This document shows positions 1-8,436 of a DNA stretch of 59,254 nt, in pieces; position 1 is the first letter of the stretch, and each line of letters begins with the position of its first letter. The position numbers were made by a program, and so were the translations under genes. Origin of the DNA: Eubacterium sp. (GTDB taxonomy: Bacteria > Bacillota > Clostridia > Oscillospirales > Acutalibacteraceae); assembly GCA_014465955.1 (NCBI GenBank), contig JACTVT010000008.1, forward strand, positions 1-59,254, read 5' to 3'. The notes below the pieces were generated by a model. That model did no database searches, was not told the DNA's origin, and saw nothing but the letters and a program-made list of their open reading frames with translations.

Positions 1-211
1 CGACTGTTCAGCAAGTACCAATACAGGCGACTGTTCAGCAAGTACCAATACAGGCAACCGTTCAGCAAGTACCAATACGGGCTACTGTTCAGCAAGTACC
101 AATACAGGCGACTGTTCAGCAAGTACCAATACAGGCGACTGTTCAGCAAGTACCAATACAGGCAACCGTTCAGCAAGTACCAATACGGGCTACTGTTCAG
201 CAAGTACCAAT
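1..211 (+). repeat. 27-bp tandem repeat with 108-bp higher-order unit
   Basis: Seven full 27-bp units and most of an eighth occur in the order A-A-B-C, A-A-B-C, so the array is also two copies of a 108-bp unit. All units share the core GTTCAGCAAGTACCAATAC (B units have CGTTCAGC). In frame 2 each unit encodes nine residues of the form xxSASTNTG (DCSASTNTG, NRSASTNTG, YCSASTNTG). Similar SAxTNTG repeats are, from memory, found in phage-encoded repeat proteins of Firmicutes. The frame stays open into the terminase fragment. The array starts at the window edge, so its true length is unknown. Confidence 0.95.
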
Positions 212-1090
212 TGCACTATCGAGGCGTTGTCAAAAGAGGCGGGACTCGATGACGGCTTTAGGTCGATATACTGCTCGGTGGACGAAATCCACCAACACAA
301 AGATAATAAGATATATAAGGCTTTATACAATGGTACAAGAGCCTTAGATGAAACGCTCATTTCTATGATTACAACCCGAGGTGATGACCTCAACTCGTTT
401 TGTAAAGAAATGGACGACTATTGTATTAAAATCCTCCGTGGTTTCACAACCGCCGAGGATTTTTTTGTTGATATATATTGCCTTGATGAGGGCGACGATT
501 ATTTTGACCCTAAGAATTGGATTAAGGCTAATCCTTTTCTTTGTACGACACCCGAGGGTATGGAAACGCTGCACACCGACGCTCAGACCGCTAAAGATAT
601 GGGCTGTATGGAGTTAAGGGATTTTATTACAAAATCTTTGAATATGTGGAGTGTAAATACTGATGATATGTTAATCGACCCCTCAAAATGGGAAAAAGGC
701 GAAACAATCAAAACTCTTAATGATTTCAAAGGATATGACTGTTGGGTTGGTCTTGATTTATCAAGCGGTGGCGATTTAACCACTTTAGCGTTGGAATTTA
801 AGACCGAGGAGCAAAAGTATTATTTTTACTCACATTCATTTATGCCTCGAGGTCGATTACTTGAACATATCCAAACCGACCTCGCTCCTTATGACATTTG
901 GGAGAGTATAAATGTTAATTGTTGCTCGATAGTAATAATGTTGATATTGACTTTTACGGTAAGGGCACGGGTATTGCTTTTGGCGGTGTCGCTAAAGAAC
1001 CGGGTATTGCTGATTTCTATTTACCGATTAAATTACAAAAGGGTTTTGTTCCCGTCGAATTTAAATCTGATGATTTTAACGATTTTGTAG
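2..1090 (+). pseudogene. Truncated phage terminase large subunit fused to repeat array
   Basis: From about base 212 to 905 this frame encodes the middle of a phage terminase large subunit (DNA-packaging ATPase/nuclease). A Walker-B-like SVDEIH lies near codon 18 counted from the TTG at 227, and the first nuclease aspartate motif GLDLSSGGD near codon 175. The Walker A half is missing: upstream the frame runs straight into the 27-bp repeats. After DIWES (about base 905) the similarity stops and the frame reads meaningless sequence to a stop at 1088-1090, because it is joined out of frame to tail-fibre DNA. It cannot make a working terminase. A chimeric assembly at the window edge could produce the repeat join, but not so easily the second one. 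Confidence 0.8.
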
Positions 1091-1755
1091 ACGAGGGCAC
1101 ATTTGTTAACGGCAACGGTATGTATTTTGGCTATATGAAAAACTGCCCTCCGAATGATGATGTATGTCAAACAATTTTAACGGTACATTTAACCGATGTA
1201 CTGAAAAATAAAAACGGAACATATCGACGAAAAATTATACATCAAACCGTTTATCGAATAACAGAAGATACAGGCATAAACTATCGCGCGTCTAACGGTT
1301 TACAAATATGGATAAGAACGGGTTATTATAAGGTTAATGCGGGCGATGATTATACTTGGGATGAATGGCGACCATTAATAAAAAGCGGTAATCGTATATT
1401 ATGGTCGGGAGGTTACCATATGACATCGTCTCATCGTATCAATTTGAAACAAAAAGTATCAGAGCAACCCTCGGGGATTTGCCTTGTTTTTTCTCAATAC
1501 GATGTTGGTAATAAAAAGCCTCTTGATTCCTCTTGGGAAACGCATTATATACCTAAAGAAATGGTGGGGTCAAATAGTGGTGTAGCGCATTGTGTACAAC
1601 TTGTTGGTAATTGTTTTTCAATTTTAGCAACAAAGTATCTTTATATAACAGATACATTAATAGCGGGTAACGATAACAACATTAAAGGCGGAACGACTAA
1701 CGGTATTTCGTACGCTAATGATAAATTTGTTTTACGATATGTAATAGGAGTTTAA
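919..1755 (+). pseudogene. Phage tail fibre / receptor-binding protein, 3' part
   Basis: This is the C-terminal part of a phage tail-fibre-like protein. It has a motif typical of fibre knob repeats (DDYTWDEWRPLI, near residue 152) followed by a beta-rich domain ending just before the holin gene, where tail fibres normally sit. The frame opens after a TAA at 916-918 and the only early start is TTG at 919 without a convincing ribosome binding site, so I read it as 5'-truncated by the deletion that joined it to the terminase fragment. The junction is around 905-920. Fibre identity rests on the knob-like motif and the position before the lysis genes. Confidence 0.65.
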
Positions 1756-1757
1756 CT

Positions 1758-2171
1758 ATGGATAAAATATTTAATCTGTCTGCAATCACCGGCGGTATAG
1801 TCGGTGGTTTTTTATGTAAGATGTTCGGTGGTTATGATATATTGCTCAAAGCGTTAATCGCCTTTATTGTTTTAGATTATATAACAGGGGTGCTCAAAGC
1901 GATATATACGAAAACAGTATCGAGCGAAACAGGCTTTAAAGGTCTTATACGAAAGTTTTTAATTTTAATCGTTGTTGTGGTAGCGGTAACGATTGAGGGA
2001 GTATTAGGTGACGCAATACCAATAAGAGAAATTACGATTACATTCTTTCTTTGTAACGAGGGTATTTCATTGCTTGAAAACGCCTCAGAGTTTATACCGA
2101 TACCCGAGAAATTAAAATCAATATTTGTACAATTAAGAGATAAAAACACTCACAATAACGAGGAGGAATAA
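1758..2171 (+). CDS. Phage holin, Cph1/TcdE-like family
   Basis: A 137-aa membrane protein with hydrophobic segments around residues 10-25, 29-45 and 67-85 and a charged tail rich in Glu at the C terminus, matching phage holin family 4 (Cph1/TcdE type). Holins permeabilise the membrane and release the endolysin at the end of the lytic cycle. The motif IVLDYITGVLKA is characteristic. It starts at ATG three bases after the tail-fibre stop and ends two bases before the endolysin ATG, so it belongs to a standard fibre-holin-endolysin lysis cassette. Length is typical and the gene looks intact. Confidence 0.85.
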   Translation: MDKIFNLSAITGGIVGGFLCKMFGGYDILLKALIAFIVLDYITGVLKAIYTKTVSSETGFKGLIRKFLILIVVVVAVTIEGVLGDAIPIREITITFFLCNEGISLLENASEFIPIPEKLKSIFVQLRDKNTHNNEEE

Positions 2172-2173
2172 TA

Positions 2174-3064
2174 ATGTATTATTATAATCAAAGAAATTAC
2201 GGCAACATCAATTATGACAATAAATCAACACATAATAAGGTTGAAACTATCAGTACATCGGGTTGTGGCGTTTGCTCGGCTTGTATGGCGGTTAACAACC
2301 TTGTGGGTAAAGAATTATATACCGTAAAACAAATGGCTGAATTTAGCATTAAGAACGGTGCGAGAGATAATAGCGGTACAAATGAGTACACTTTGTTAAA
2401 GGCACTGTGTAAAGTAGTCACCGGCTTATCTTTTACAACAACAACCGATGAAACTAAACTCGTGTCACATCTCAAGGCGGGAGGTATTGCAATCGCTAAC
2501 CAAGGTAGCGCCTACAATGTATTTTCTACTGCGGGTCATTATGTAGTTTGCTATCGTATGAACGGTAATAATATCGAGGTGCTTGACCCTTGTATGTATA
2601 GTGGTAAATACGACCAATATAGCAGACCTAAGCGAATCGTTAAGAAAACAACAAACGGTTGTATTGTCAATACCACAGAACTGAACAAGGCTACTCGTGA
2701 CCGTTCACCCTCTTACTATTTGGTATCTTACAAAAAGCCTGCTGCAAGCAAGCCAATATCTACAAGTAAACCAACTGCGACGACTACGAGTGTTTCCACA
2801 CCAACATTTAAAGTTGGCAGCGTATACACTCTTACTACAAACGTCAAAGTCAGAACCGGTGCGGGTACAAATTACTCACAAAAGAAACGCTCACAACTCA
2901 CTATCAACGCCAAGGCGCACGCCGTAAACCAAACATACGCCGTATTAAAAAGCGGTACAAGATTTACAGTGCAGGAGGTCAAAAAGAACGGCGCTGATAT
3001 TTGGGTAAGAATACCAAGCGGTTGGATTTGTGTATATTATAAAGGTTCAAAATATGCAAAATAA
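2174..3064 (+). CDS. Endolysin: C39-like peptidase with SH3 domain
   Basis: A 296-aa phage lysin. The N-terminal half (about residues 20-190) is a C39-like papain-fold peptidase, with the catalytic Cys in TSGCGVCS (C31), a His in AGHYVVCYR and an Asp in VLDPC. A Ser/Thr/Lys-rich linker (about 190-215) joins it to a C-terminal bacterial SH3 domain (about 218-296, VRTGAGTNYSQKK and WVRIPSGWICVYY) that would bind the cell wall. It would cut peptidoglycan peptide bonds after holin opening. There is no signal peptide, as expected for a holin-dependent lysin. Ribosome binding site GAGGAGG precedes the ATG. The gene looks intact, and a hairpin terminator follows directly. Confidence 0.88.
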   Translation: MYYYNQRNYGNINYDNKSTHNKVETISTSGCGVCSACMAVNNLVGKELYTVKQMAEFSIKNGARDNSGTNEYTLLKALCKVVTGLSFTTTTDETKLVSHLKAGGIAIANQGSAYNVFSTAGHYVVCYRMNGNNIEVLDPCMYSGKYDQYSRPKRIVKKTTNGCIVNTTELNKATRDRSPSYYLVSYKKPAASKPISTSKPTATTTSVSTPTFKVGSVYTLTTNVKVRTGAGTNYSQKKRSQLTINAKAHAVNQTYAVLKSGTRFTVQEVKKNGADIWVRIPSGWICVYYKGSKYAK

Positions 3065-3068
3065 TTTT

Positions 3069-3102
3069 AAGGCTCGAGGGTAAAACCTTGAGCCTTTTTT
3101 TT
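3069..3102 (+). terminator. Rho-independent terminator after endolysin
   Basis: An 11-bp stem AAGGCTCGAGG / CCTTGAGCCTT (with one G-T pair) and a GTAAAA loop is followed by a run of eight T. It closes the fibre-holin-endolysin transcript. Confidence 0.9.
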
Positions 3103-3107
3103 CGTTG

Positions 3108-3396
3108 CGTAACAAAAACTCAAAAAATCGCAAATTCTTATATATTTTTATTTTTTTACTTTCTCTCTTCCTCTATTATATATTTTCTTTAGAATATAGA
3201 GAAAAATCATAGATAGTGTTACGGAGTATAAAAAATGGCGTAGTTAAGCCATTTTTGCGTAACAGAATGGTTTTTTTGATTCTGTTACGTTTTTTGTTAC
3301 GCTCACGAGTTTTTGTTACGCTCACTTGGTTTCAATTATTAAAATTTTAATAAGTTTCCGTTACGGAATACGATTCTGTTACGCATTCTGTTACGC
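3108..3396. repeat. GTTACG iteron-like repeat cluster
   Basis: This gene-free stretch between two convergent transcripts holds nine copies of GTTACG (either strand: 3108, 3218, 3258, 3284, 3296, 3315, 3360, 3378, 3390). Nested in it are a perfect tandem pair of ATTCTGTTACGC (3373-3384, 3385-3396), a perfect inverted pair CGTAACAGAAT / ATTCTGTTACG (3258-3268, 3279-3289) and a direct pair of TTTTTGTTACGCTCAC (3291-3306, 3310-3325). No ORF was recognised inside. Function unknown; an origin, a partition or packaging site, or a repressor array are options. Confidence 0.85.
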
Positions 3397-3456
3397 CTTT
3401 AACTATGAATTGTCATACATAAAAACAGAGGAGTCTGTTAAGACCCCTCTATAAAT

Positions 3457-3654
3457 TTAATCTATTTCGAGTATATCCTCAATGTTCACGTTTAGCGCTT
3501 GAGCGAGTTTATAAAGCGTAATACCGCGTACTCCGTTTACGTCTTTTCGACCTTGCTCATATTCTTGTAATGACCTTACACTAATACCCGCAACCTCCGC
3601 TAATTTGGATTGTGACAATCCCGCTGCCTTTCTTGCGTCTTGTAATTTTGACAT
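3457..3654 (-). CDS. XRE-family (Cro/CI-type) repressor
   Basis: A 65-aa helix-turn-helix protein that is almost only the HTH_3 DNA-binding domain: LQDARKAAGLSQSKLAEVAG and SVRSLQEYEQGRKDVN give the five-helix Cro/CI fold. It probably controls the phage segment, and candidate operators are the palindrome in the promoter at 4550-4573 or the repeats downstream. It is the last gene of a minus-strand run 4484-3457, four bases after the preceding small ORF. Start is ATG with GAGGGTT upstream on the minus strand. The HTH call is strong; the role is inferred. Confidence 0.85.
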   Translation of the reverse strand: MSKLQDARKAAGLSQSKLAEVAGISVRSLQEYEQGRKDVNGVRGITLYKLAQALNVNIEDILEID

Positions 3655-3658
3655 TATT

Positions 3659-3808
3659 TTAACCCTCCCTTAACTCATATCGGTTAGGCTTGTACACCTT
3701 ATCCATACGGTCTAAAGCCTCGCAGTTTTTAATTTTGTCGATTCCGTCGTTTTTATCGGTACAAGTATCGACCCAACGGTTATCAATTTTATCATATACC
3801 CAAAGCAC
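3659..3808 (-). CDS. Small phage protein, 49 aa
   Basis: A short ORF that I start at GTG (3806-3808) because a perfect AGGAGG (3816-3821) sits seven bases upstream; the longer reading upstream overlaps the preceding gene and lacks a site. The product begins MLWVYDKIDNRWVD and is rich in Asp and Lys. No family recognised. It starts 13 bases after the stop of the papain-like gene and ends just before the XRE gene, so it is co-transcribed with both. Confidence 0.55.
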   Translation of the reverse strand: MLWVYDKIDNRWVDTCTDKNDGIDKIKNCEALDRMDKVYKPNRYELREG

Positions 3809-3821
3809 CGTCGCACCTCCT

Positions 3822-4241
3822 TTATATCTGCACCCAATAGTTACCAATACAACCGTCTGTACTGTCCCAAGTGTCATATACTTTACTGTTTACAATTGCT
3901 ACTATATGATGACCTCCAATGTGGGCGATTATATTTTGAAAGGGAGTAGCGAACTCTTTACAAAATTCAACACCCGTATATTTAGTACCGTCGAATTTAC
4001 GAGGCTGCTTTTGCTTTACCCACCCTTTGGAGTCTAAATATTTACTATAAGTTTTAGGGTCATTCATCATATAACCATACTTTATACCGATTTCTACTAA
4101 ATCACGATATACTTGCTCCCACGGTAACTCAAGGGCTACACTAATTGCCCTTATTACGCAATCACCCGTATATTTATTTTTGGGATTAGCATTATACCAA
4201 TGAAAAGTGTTAGTATCAGGATATTTCTCTTGTCTTGTCAT
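3822..4241 (-). CDS. Conserved phage protein, papain-like cysteine fold
   Basis: A 139-aa protein of a type I recognise from Firmicute phages but cannot name. It carries a Cys in TGDCVIRAIS, a His pair in IGGHHIVAI and an Asp in VYDTWDSTDGCIG, in the order and context of a papain/C39-like cysteine protease triad, so a protease or transglutaminase-like fold is likely. There is no signal peptide. I chose ATG at 4241, because GTGAGG lies nine bases upstream; the GTG at 4256 would place that site inside the gene. It is the second gene of the minus-strand phage operon. The biological role is unknown. Confidence 0.7.
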   Translation of the reverse strand: MTRQEKYPDTNTFHWYNANPKNKYTGDCVIRAISVALELPWEQVYRDLVEIGIKYGYMMNDPKTYSKYLDSKGWVKQKQPRKFDGTKYTGVEFCKEFATPFQNIIAHIGGHHIVAIVNSKVYDTWDSTDGCIGNYWVQI

Positions 4242-4355
4242 AGTTTTATACCTCACTTAAATAATTTGTCTTGCCTTTTTATAATTTTAGTGATATACTA
4301 TAACCGTAATGAGCGGTGGCAAGTACCGCCCATTCGGATAGTGTTGAAACCTTGT

Positions 4356-4484
4356 TTACTCTTGGTCGGGGAGCAGGGTTTCTATTTTTTTAATAGCGTC
4401 CTCTTTTGTTTCACTGTCTTTAATGATTGTTATTATCATTTTTAAGACCGTTTCAAATTGTTGATTTGTCATTCCTTTGCTCAT
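4356..4484 (-). CDS. Small phage protein, 42 aa
   Basis: This short ORF starts at ATG (4482-4484) with AAAGGAG six bases upstream and encodes a 42-residue acidic, helical peptide beginning MSKGMTNQQFETVLKM and ending TLLPDQE. The pattern MTNxQFxxxLxMIIxII with a KEDAIKKIE repeat-like helix resembles small helical proteins seen in phage early regions. It is the first gene behind the consensus promoter at 4550-4578 and heads the operon towards the XRE gene. Confidence 0.65.
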   Translation of the reverse strand: MSKGMTNQQFETVLKMIITIIKDSETKEDAIKKIETLLPDQE

Positions 4485-4549
4485 TTTGTACTCCTTTCCG
4501 ACACTTGCCGTCTTATTGTTGTTTGGGTTATCTCCCTCTCAACAATTAT

Positions 4550-4578
4550 ATTATACGCTAATTGTCGTATAATGTCAA
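4550..4578 (-). promoter_or_regulatory. Consensus sigma-A promoter with palindromic operator
   Basis: On the minus strand TTGACA (4573-4578) and TATAAT (4550-4555) are separated by exactly 17 bp. A perfect 8-bp inverted repeat ATTATACG / CGTATAAT (4550-4557, 4566-4573) covers the -10 and the spacer. A repressor there would block the polymerase directly, and the XRE protein encoded at the end of the operon is the obvious candidate. The rest of the gene-free stretch 4485-4734 shows a tandem GGTAGGTATC (4659-4668, 4670-4679) and nothing else recognised. Confidence 0.8.
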
Positions 4579-4734
4579 GACTTTTTTACAACTTTTTTTG
4601 ATAAAATCTAAAATTATTTTTTTGAAAGTTATACAATCGGATTTATAAAAACTTAATCGGTAGGTATCGGGTAGGTATCATATACACCATTTTACCCATA
4701 TAATAAGCCAAAAATCGAGATTTCTGCGCCAAAT

Positions 4735-4764
4735 AAAAAAAGAGAGCATTTGCTCTCTTTTTTT
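4735..4764. terminator. Bidirectional terminator after GH31 gene
   Basis: AGAGAGCA / TGCTCTCT (4741-4748, 4751-4758) with a TT loop has A-runs before and T-runs after, so it works in both directions. It ends the minus-strand GH31 transcript and marks the border between the phage segment and the carbohydrate locus. Confidence 0.9.
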
Positions 4765-4765
4765 A

Positions 4766-7078
4766 TTATCTGTTAATTATTTCTTTAATATACAGTTTTC
4801 TTTTATCACCCATACACAAACAAATATAAGGTTTCATCATAATATCACCTGAATTTTCATATTCAACGAAAACGTTGTTTTCATTACATGAAACCTTAAA
4901 TTTTAGATGAACACATTTATTTTTCAGATAATCAAAACTAACGCCGTCATCAGTGAAGAATTCACTTTCAAATGTGCCCTCTTTTATCGGGTAAACAGTG
5001 AACAGCAAATTTTCATCACTGTTAAAACCGTAAGGCGAATCGTCTGTCGGAATAACCGAGCCGCTGCGGATAAAATACGGCATTTCATCAGTCGGCTTAA
5101 TTTCAAGATTTACCGTCTGACCGCCTGAATAAAGTTTATCATCGAGATACCAATCATTACCTTTTGGCAGATAAGCAGACACCGTATTTATTCCCTCATC
5201 AAACGCAAAGGGAACATAAATATCCCGCCCTACCATCATTGAATCGGTGTAAGAATAAAGATTTCCATCATCATAATAGAGAAATGCAGGCGCATTCATC
5301 GGAATTTCATTCTGCACTGCATTATAAGCGCAGTTGTATAAATAAGGCAAAAGCCTTTTTCGCTGAGCAAACAAAGAACGTACTGACGGGATAATATCGG
5401 GATAACTCCACGGCATTGTTGCAGAGCCGTCACTGTTCCACGAATGAATTGTAAGCCTCGGCTCAAATATGCCGTGCTGAAGCCACCTCAGCAAAAGTTC
5501 GCGTGACGGCATATCGCCGCTGAAGCCGCCGAGATCGTGACCGTAAAAATACATTCCCGAAAGCGACAGCGTAAGCCCGATATTGTGACAATAACGCAAA
5601 TCGGAAAATGCAGTTCTGTTATCGCCCGACCATGTCTGCGCAAAGCGCCTTACCCCGATTCCGCCGCTTCTTGTTGAAAGAAACGGTCGCAGGTTGGGAT
5701 TTTTTGCAATCTGCGCCTGATAAGAGGCGCTGACCATAAGATATGTAAGAATCGGTCTTATACGGCTCGCCTTAATCTCTGAGCCGTTAAAGCCTGCCGC
5801 AAGTGCATCACAGTCTTTAATATCAAACTCGTTATTATCGTTCCACGTAGCGGTAATGCCGTAATCAAACAGTGTTTCGGTTACCCTGTTTTTCCAGAAA
5901 TCAAAGGCATCTGCATTAGTAAAATCAAGATAACTGCCCAATCCGTCCCAGAACTCGGTTACAAACGGAATGCCGTCGGGATTTTTGATAAACAAGCCTT
6001 TATCGGCAATTTCGTTATACAATGGGTGATTATCAAGAAAAGCAGGCTTGATATTCGGTATAATTTCAATGCCCTTATCCGAAAAATCAGAAATAAATTT
6101 TTCAGGGTCGGGGAATTTTTCCTTATTCCAGTTAAAAACAAAACGCTGATTTCCGATTGAAGTATAGCCCGACGAAAGATAAAAACCGCCGCAGGATAAA
6201 TCATACTCTTTTAATTTATCAATGAAATCATACATTTTTTCCTGTGATTTCGGAGCGTCCGTATAAGCCATTGTGCTTGCACAATAATTAAAACTCCACT
6301 TAGGCGGCAGTGGCTGCCTGCCGCAAAGTTTTGCAAACTGCTGCATAATTGAAAGTTTTGAGCCGAAAAACACATAATAAACAAGGCAGTTATCTTCTGT
6401 TTTGAAATACTTGTAGGGTTCATAATAATTATTAATTTCCCTGCCCAAATCAAAATACGATGTATCTGCCGTATCATAGAAAATGCCATAACTGCCAATG
6501 GAATTTTCGCATATATAAAACGGAATATGCTTGTAAAGCGGATCGCTTTCTTTGGCGTCATAACCCATACAGTCCGTCGTTTCGATTCTGAACGCTCTGC
6601 CCGCTTTATTCAGGTCGCCGCCCTTATCACCAAGGCCGAAAATTCTTTCACCTGCCATACGGGAAATATAATGATACATTTCTCTGCCGAATTCATTTTC
6701 AAAATTATAGGCAAGCGGTGCTCTGTCACTGAAAAGCAAAGCATCATTTTTATAATATTTTAAAAGAAAATTATGAAGATTAAGTTCAATTTTTATGCCG
6801 TCTGCCAAATTAAAATTGTAAACATCACCATTTGAATCACTTTCAGGTGAATACAAATCAAAACCATATGTGCTGAGTCTTTTTCGACCTGCCTGTGAAA
6901 AAACATTGTTCGGATTAACGGAAAAGGTTGGCAGCATATCAGCCTCATTTTTATAAATTGCAATACGCACGCAGGTATCGCTCACAAAATCAATGCGTGC
7001 AGTGTTATTATCGCAGGCAAATTCCAACGAACTGCCTGCATTTTTTATTAAAGAAAAATAATGATTAAACTTGCTCAT
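4766..7078 (-). CDS. GH31 alpha-glycosidase
   Basis: A 770-aa glycoside hydrolase family 31 enzyme (alpha-glucosidase/alpha-xylosidase group). The N-terminal beta-sandwich (about 1-245) leads into the catalytic barrel (about 255-600) and C-terminal beta domains. The nucleophile is D414 in TWNDNNEF and the acid/base D486 in TWSGDNRTA, both as in GH31. It lacks a signal peptide, so it acts on imported oligosaccharides in the cytoplasm. Its ATG overlaps the TAA of the upstream esterase gene by one base, giving translational coupling. With the GPH symporter and the esterase it forms a three-gene operon. Substrate cannot be read from sequence; alpha-glucoside or alpha-xyloside are most likely. Confidence 0.9.
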   Translation of the reverse strand: MSKFNHYFSLIKNAGSSLEFACDNNTARIDFVSDTCVRIAIYKNEADMLPTFSVNPNNVFSQAGRKRLSTYGFDLYSPESDSNGDVYNFNLADGIKIELNLHNFLLKYYKNDALLFSDRAPLAYNFENEFGREMYHYISRMAGERIFGLGDKGGDLNKAGRAFRIETTDCMGYDAKESDPLYKHIPFYICENSIGSYGIFYDTADTSYFDLGREINNYYEPYKYFKTEDNCLVYYVFFGSKLSIMQQFAKLCGRQPLPPKWSFNYCASTMAYTDAPKSQEKMYDFIDKLKEYDLSCGGFYLSSGYTSIGNQRFVFNWNKEKFPDPEKFISDFSDKGIEIIPNIKPAFLDNHPLYNEIADKGLFIKNPDGIPFVTEFWDGLGSYLDFTNADAFDFWKNRVTETLFDYGITATWNDNNEFDIKDCDALAAGFNGSEIKASRIRPILTYLMVSASYQAQIAKNPNLRPFLSTRSGGIGVRRFAQTWSGDNRTAFSDLRYCHNIGLTLSLSGMYFYGHDLGGFSGDMPSRELLLRWLQHGIFEPRLTIHSWNSDGSATMPWSYPDIIPSVRSLFAQRKRLLPYLYNCAYNAVQNEIPMNAPAFLYYDDGNLYSYTDSMMVGRDIYVPFAFDEGINTVSAYLPKGNDWYLDDKLYSGGQTVNLEIKPTDEMPYFIRSGSVIPTDDSPYGFNSDENLLFTVYPIKEGTFESEFFTDDGVSFDYLKNKCVHLKFKVSCNENNVFVEYENSGDIMMKPYICLCMGDKRKLYIKEIINR

Positions 7079-8412
7079 TATCCCATTCCTTTGCTTGTAA
7101 AAGTGCTGTGAATATTTTTAACCGTATCCCATTTTGCCGTGCCTGTTTTTTCACAGAAATGCATGGGATTTTCATAACCCGCCTGCCATAAAGGCACAGC
7201 GTCGCAATTCGGATTGCCTGTTTTTACAAAAGCGCAAATTGCACCAGACAACTGATTTGAAATTTCATAATCAATATCTTCAAACGGACGCCAGTTAAAA
7301 TCAAGCGTAGAAAAAGCATAAAGCAAATCGGATGAATGCCATGCGCCCTTGTCATCACCCGGAAGGCGGCGAGTAAAATTATAGATATAACAATAATTTT
7401 TATTGTGTTTTTCTGCAAATCTGCCCCATTTTTTATTTAATGCCTGCAAAACAATCGGCACCATATCAGTACAGGTTGAGCCGATAATATACGGCTTGTC
7501 GGGAATGGTTTCAATACTGAACTCGCCTTTTTTCAGAATTTTTCCGTCATAAACAGGCAAGGTATAAGGCATTGTAAGCGGTGATTTTTTACAGACGTCA
7601 AGCCAAGCATAATAAAGCGTTTTCGGCTCAATGCTTTTCAGATCGCTCATATCCGAAACGCCTGCATTTTCAATAATTTCATTCCAGAATGAAGCAGTTT
7701 TTTCAGGCGTTAAGGGTTTACAAATAAGCCTTTGAAGCCCCGAACCGCTGAGCATAATTGCACCTGAAATACAGTCTTTAACCATTGGATTTGACAGGTG
7801 AATATCCACGCTCATTGCACCTGCGCTCTGACCCATAATCGTGATTTTTTCGGGATTGCCGCCGAAAGCGGAAATATTATCCCTTACCCACTGAATTGCC
7901 GCAGTCTGGTCATAAAGCCCGAAATTGCCGCAGATACCGTTTTCATCGGTTAAATCGGGGTGGGAGCAAAATCCGAACGGTCCTAAACGATAATTTATCG
8001 AAACCATAATAATTCCGGTTTCGGCAAATTTTGCACCGCTGATATGCCCCTCATCTGCACTTCCGCCCGTAAAACTGCCGCCGTGAATATAGATAAGCAC
8101 GGGGCAGTTTTCTGCATTTTCAGGCACATAAATATTGAGAAACAGGCAGTCCTCACTGTATGTAAAGGAAAGCCCCTTTCTGAATTCATTATGATAAAAT
8201 GCGTTTACCACTGCATCATCATCAAAAGCACGGTGCTGATAAGCACAGGCACCGAATTCTGTTGCATCGTATACACCGTTCCAATACTTTATCTGCTTCG
8301 GATATTCAAAACGTTCAGCCGTGGCATATCTTATTCCGCGGAATTCCGAATACTTTTCTCTTTTTATTCCTTTAACCGCTCCGCACGGAGTTTCAAGTTC
8401 AATATAATCCAA
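7078..8412 (-). CDS. Carboxylesterase type B
   Basis: A 444-aa alpha/beta hydrolase of the carboxylesterase B (para-nitrobenzyl esterase) family. Visible are the oxyanion HGGSFTGGS, the nucleophile elbow GQSAGAMS and the catalytic His region GAWHSSDLLYAF. No signal peptide is present. I start it at TTG 8412, because GGAGGAG lies five bases upstream; the TTG at 8433 would put that site inside the gene. It sits between the GPH symporter (24 bp) and GH31 (overlap TAATG), so it probably removes acetyl or other ester groups from an imported glycan. The length is a little shorter than the ~490 aa usual for the family, with no motif lost. Confidence 0.88.
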   Translation of the reverse strand: MDYIELETPCGAVKGIKREKYSEFRGIRYATAERFEYPKQIKYWNGVYDATEFGACAYQHRAFDDDAVVNAFYHNEFRKGLSFTYSEDCLFLNIYVPENAENCPVLIYIHGGSFTGGSADEGHISGAKFAETGIIMVSINYRLGPFGFCSHPDLTDENGICGNFGLYDQTAAIQWVRDNISAFGGNPEKITIMGQSAGAMSVDIHLSNPMVKDCISGAIMLSGSGLQRLICKPLTPEKTASFWNEIIENAGVSDMSDLKSIEPKTLYYAWLDVCKKSPLTMPYTLPVYDGKILKKGEFSIETIPDKPYIIGSTCTDMVPIVLQALNKKWGRFAEKHNKNYCYIYNFTRRLPGDDKGAWHSSDLLYAFSTLDFNWRPFEDIDYEISNQLSGAICAFVKTGNPNCDAVPLWQAGYENPMHFCEKTGTAKWDTVKNIHSTFTSKGMG

Positions 8413-8436
8413 AATGTCTCCTCCGATACTCAAAAA

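Noticed and set aside
1..211. CRISPR array at the window start
   Set aside because: The units are directly adjacent with no unique spacers, and they are in frame with a coding sequence.
3108..3396. CRISPR array from the GTTACG repeats
   Set aside because: Repeats are short, irregularly spaced and occur in both orientations, and no cas gene is present.
4200..4445. Plus-strand frame of 81 codons between phage genes
   Set aside because: It lies antisense to the papain-like and 42-aa genes, which have good ribosome binding sites, and it has none itself.
4659..4679. Tandem GGTAGGTATC as phage attachment site
   Set aside because: Only a 10-bp pair, with no integrase gene and no second copy recognised at the other side of the phage segment.
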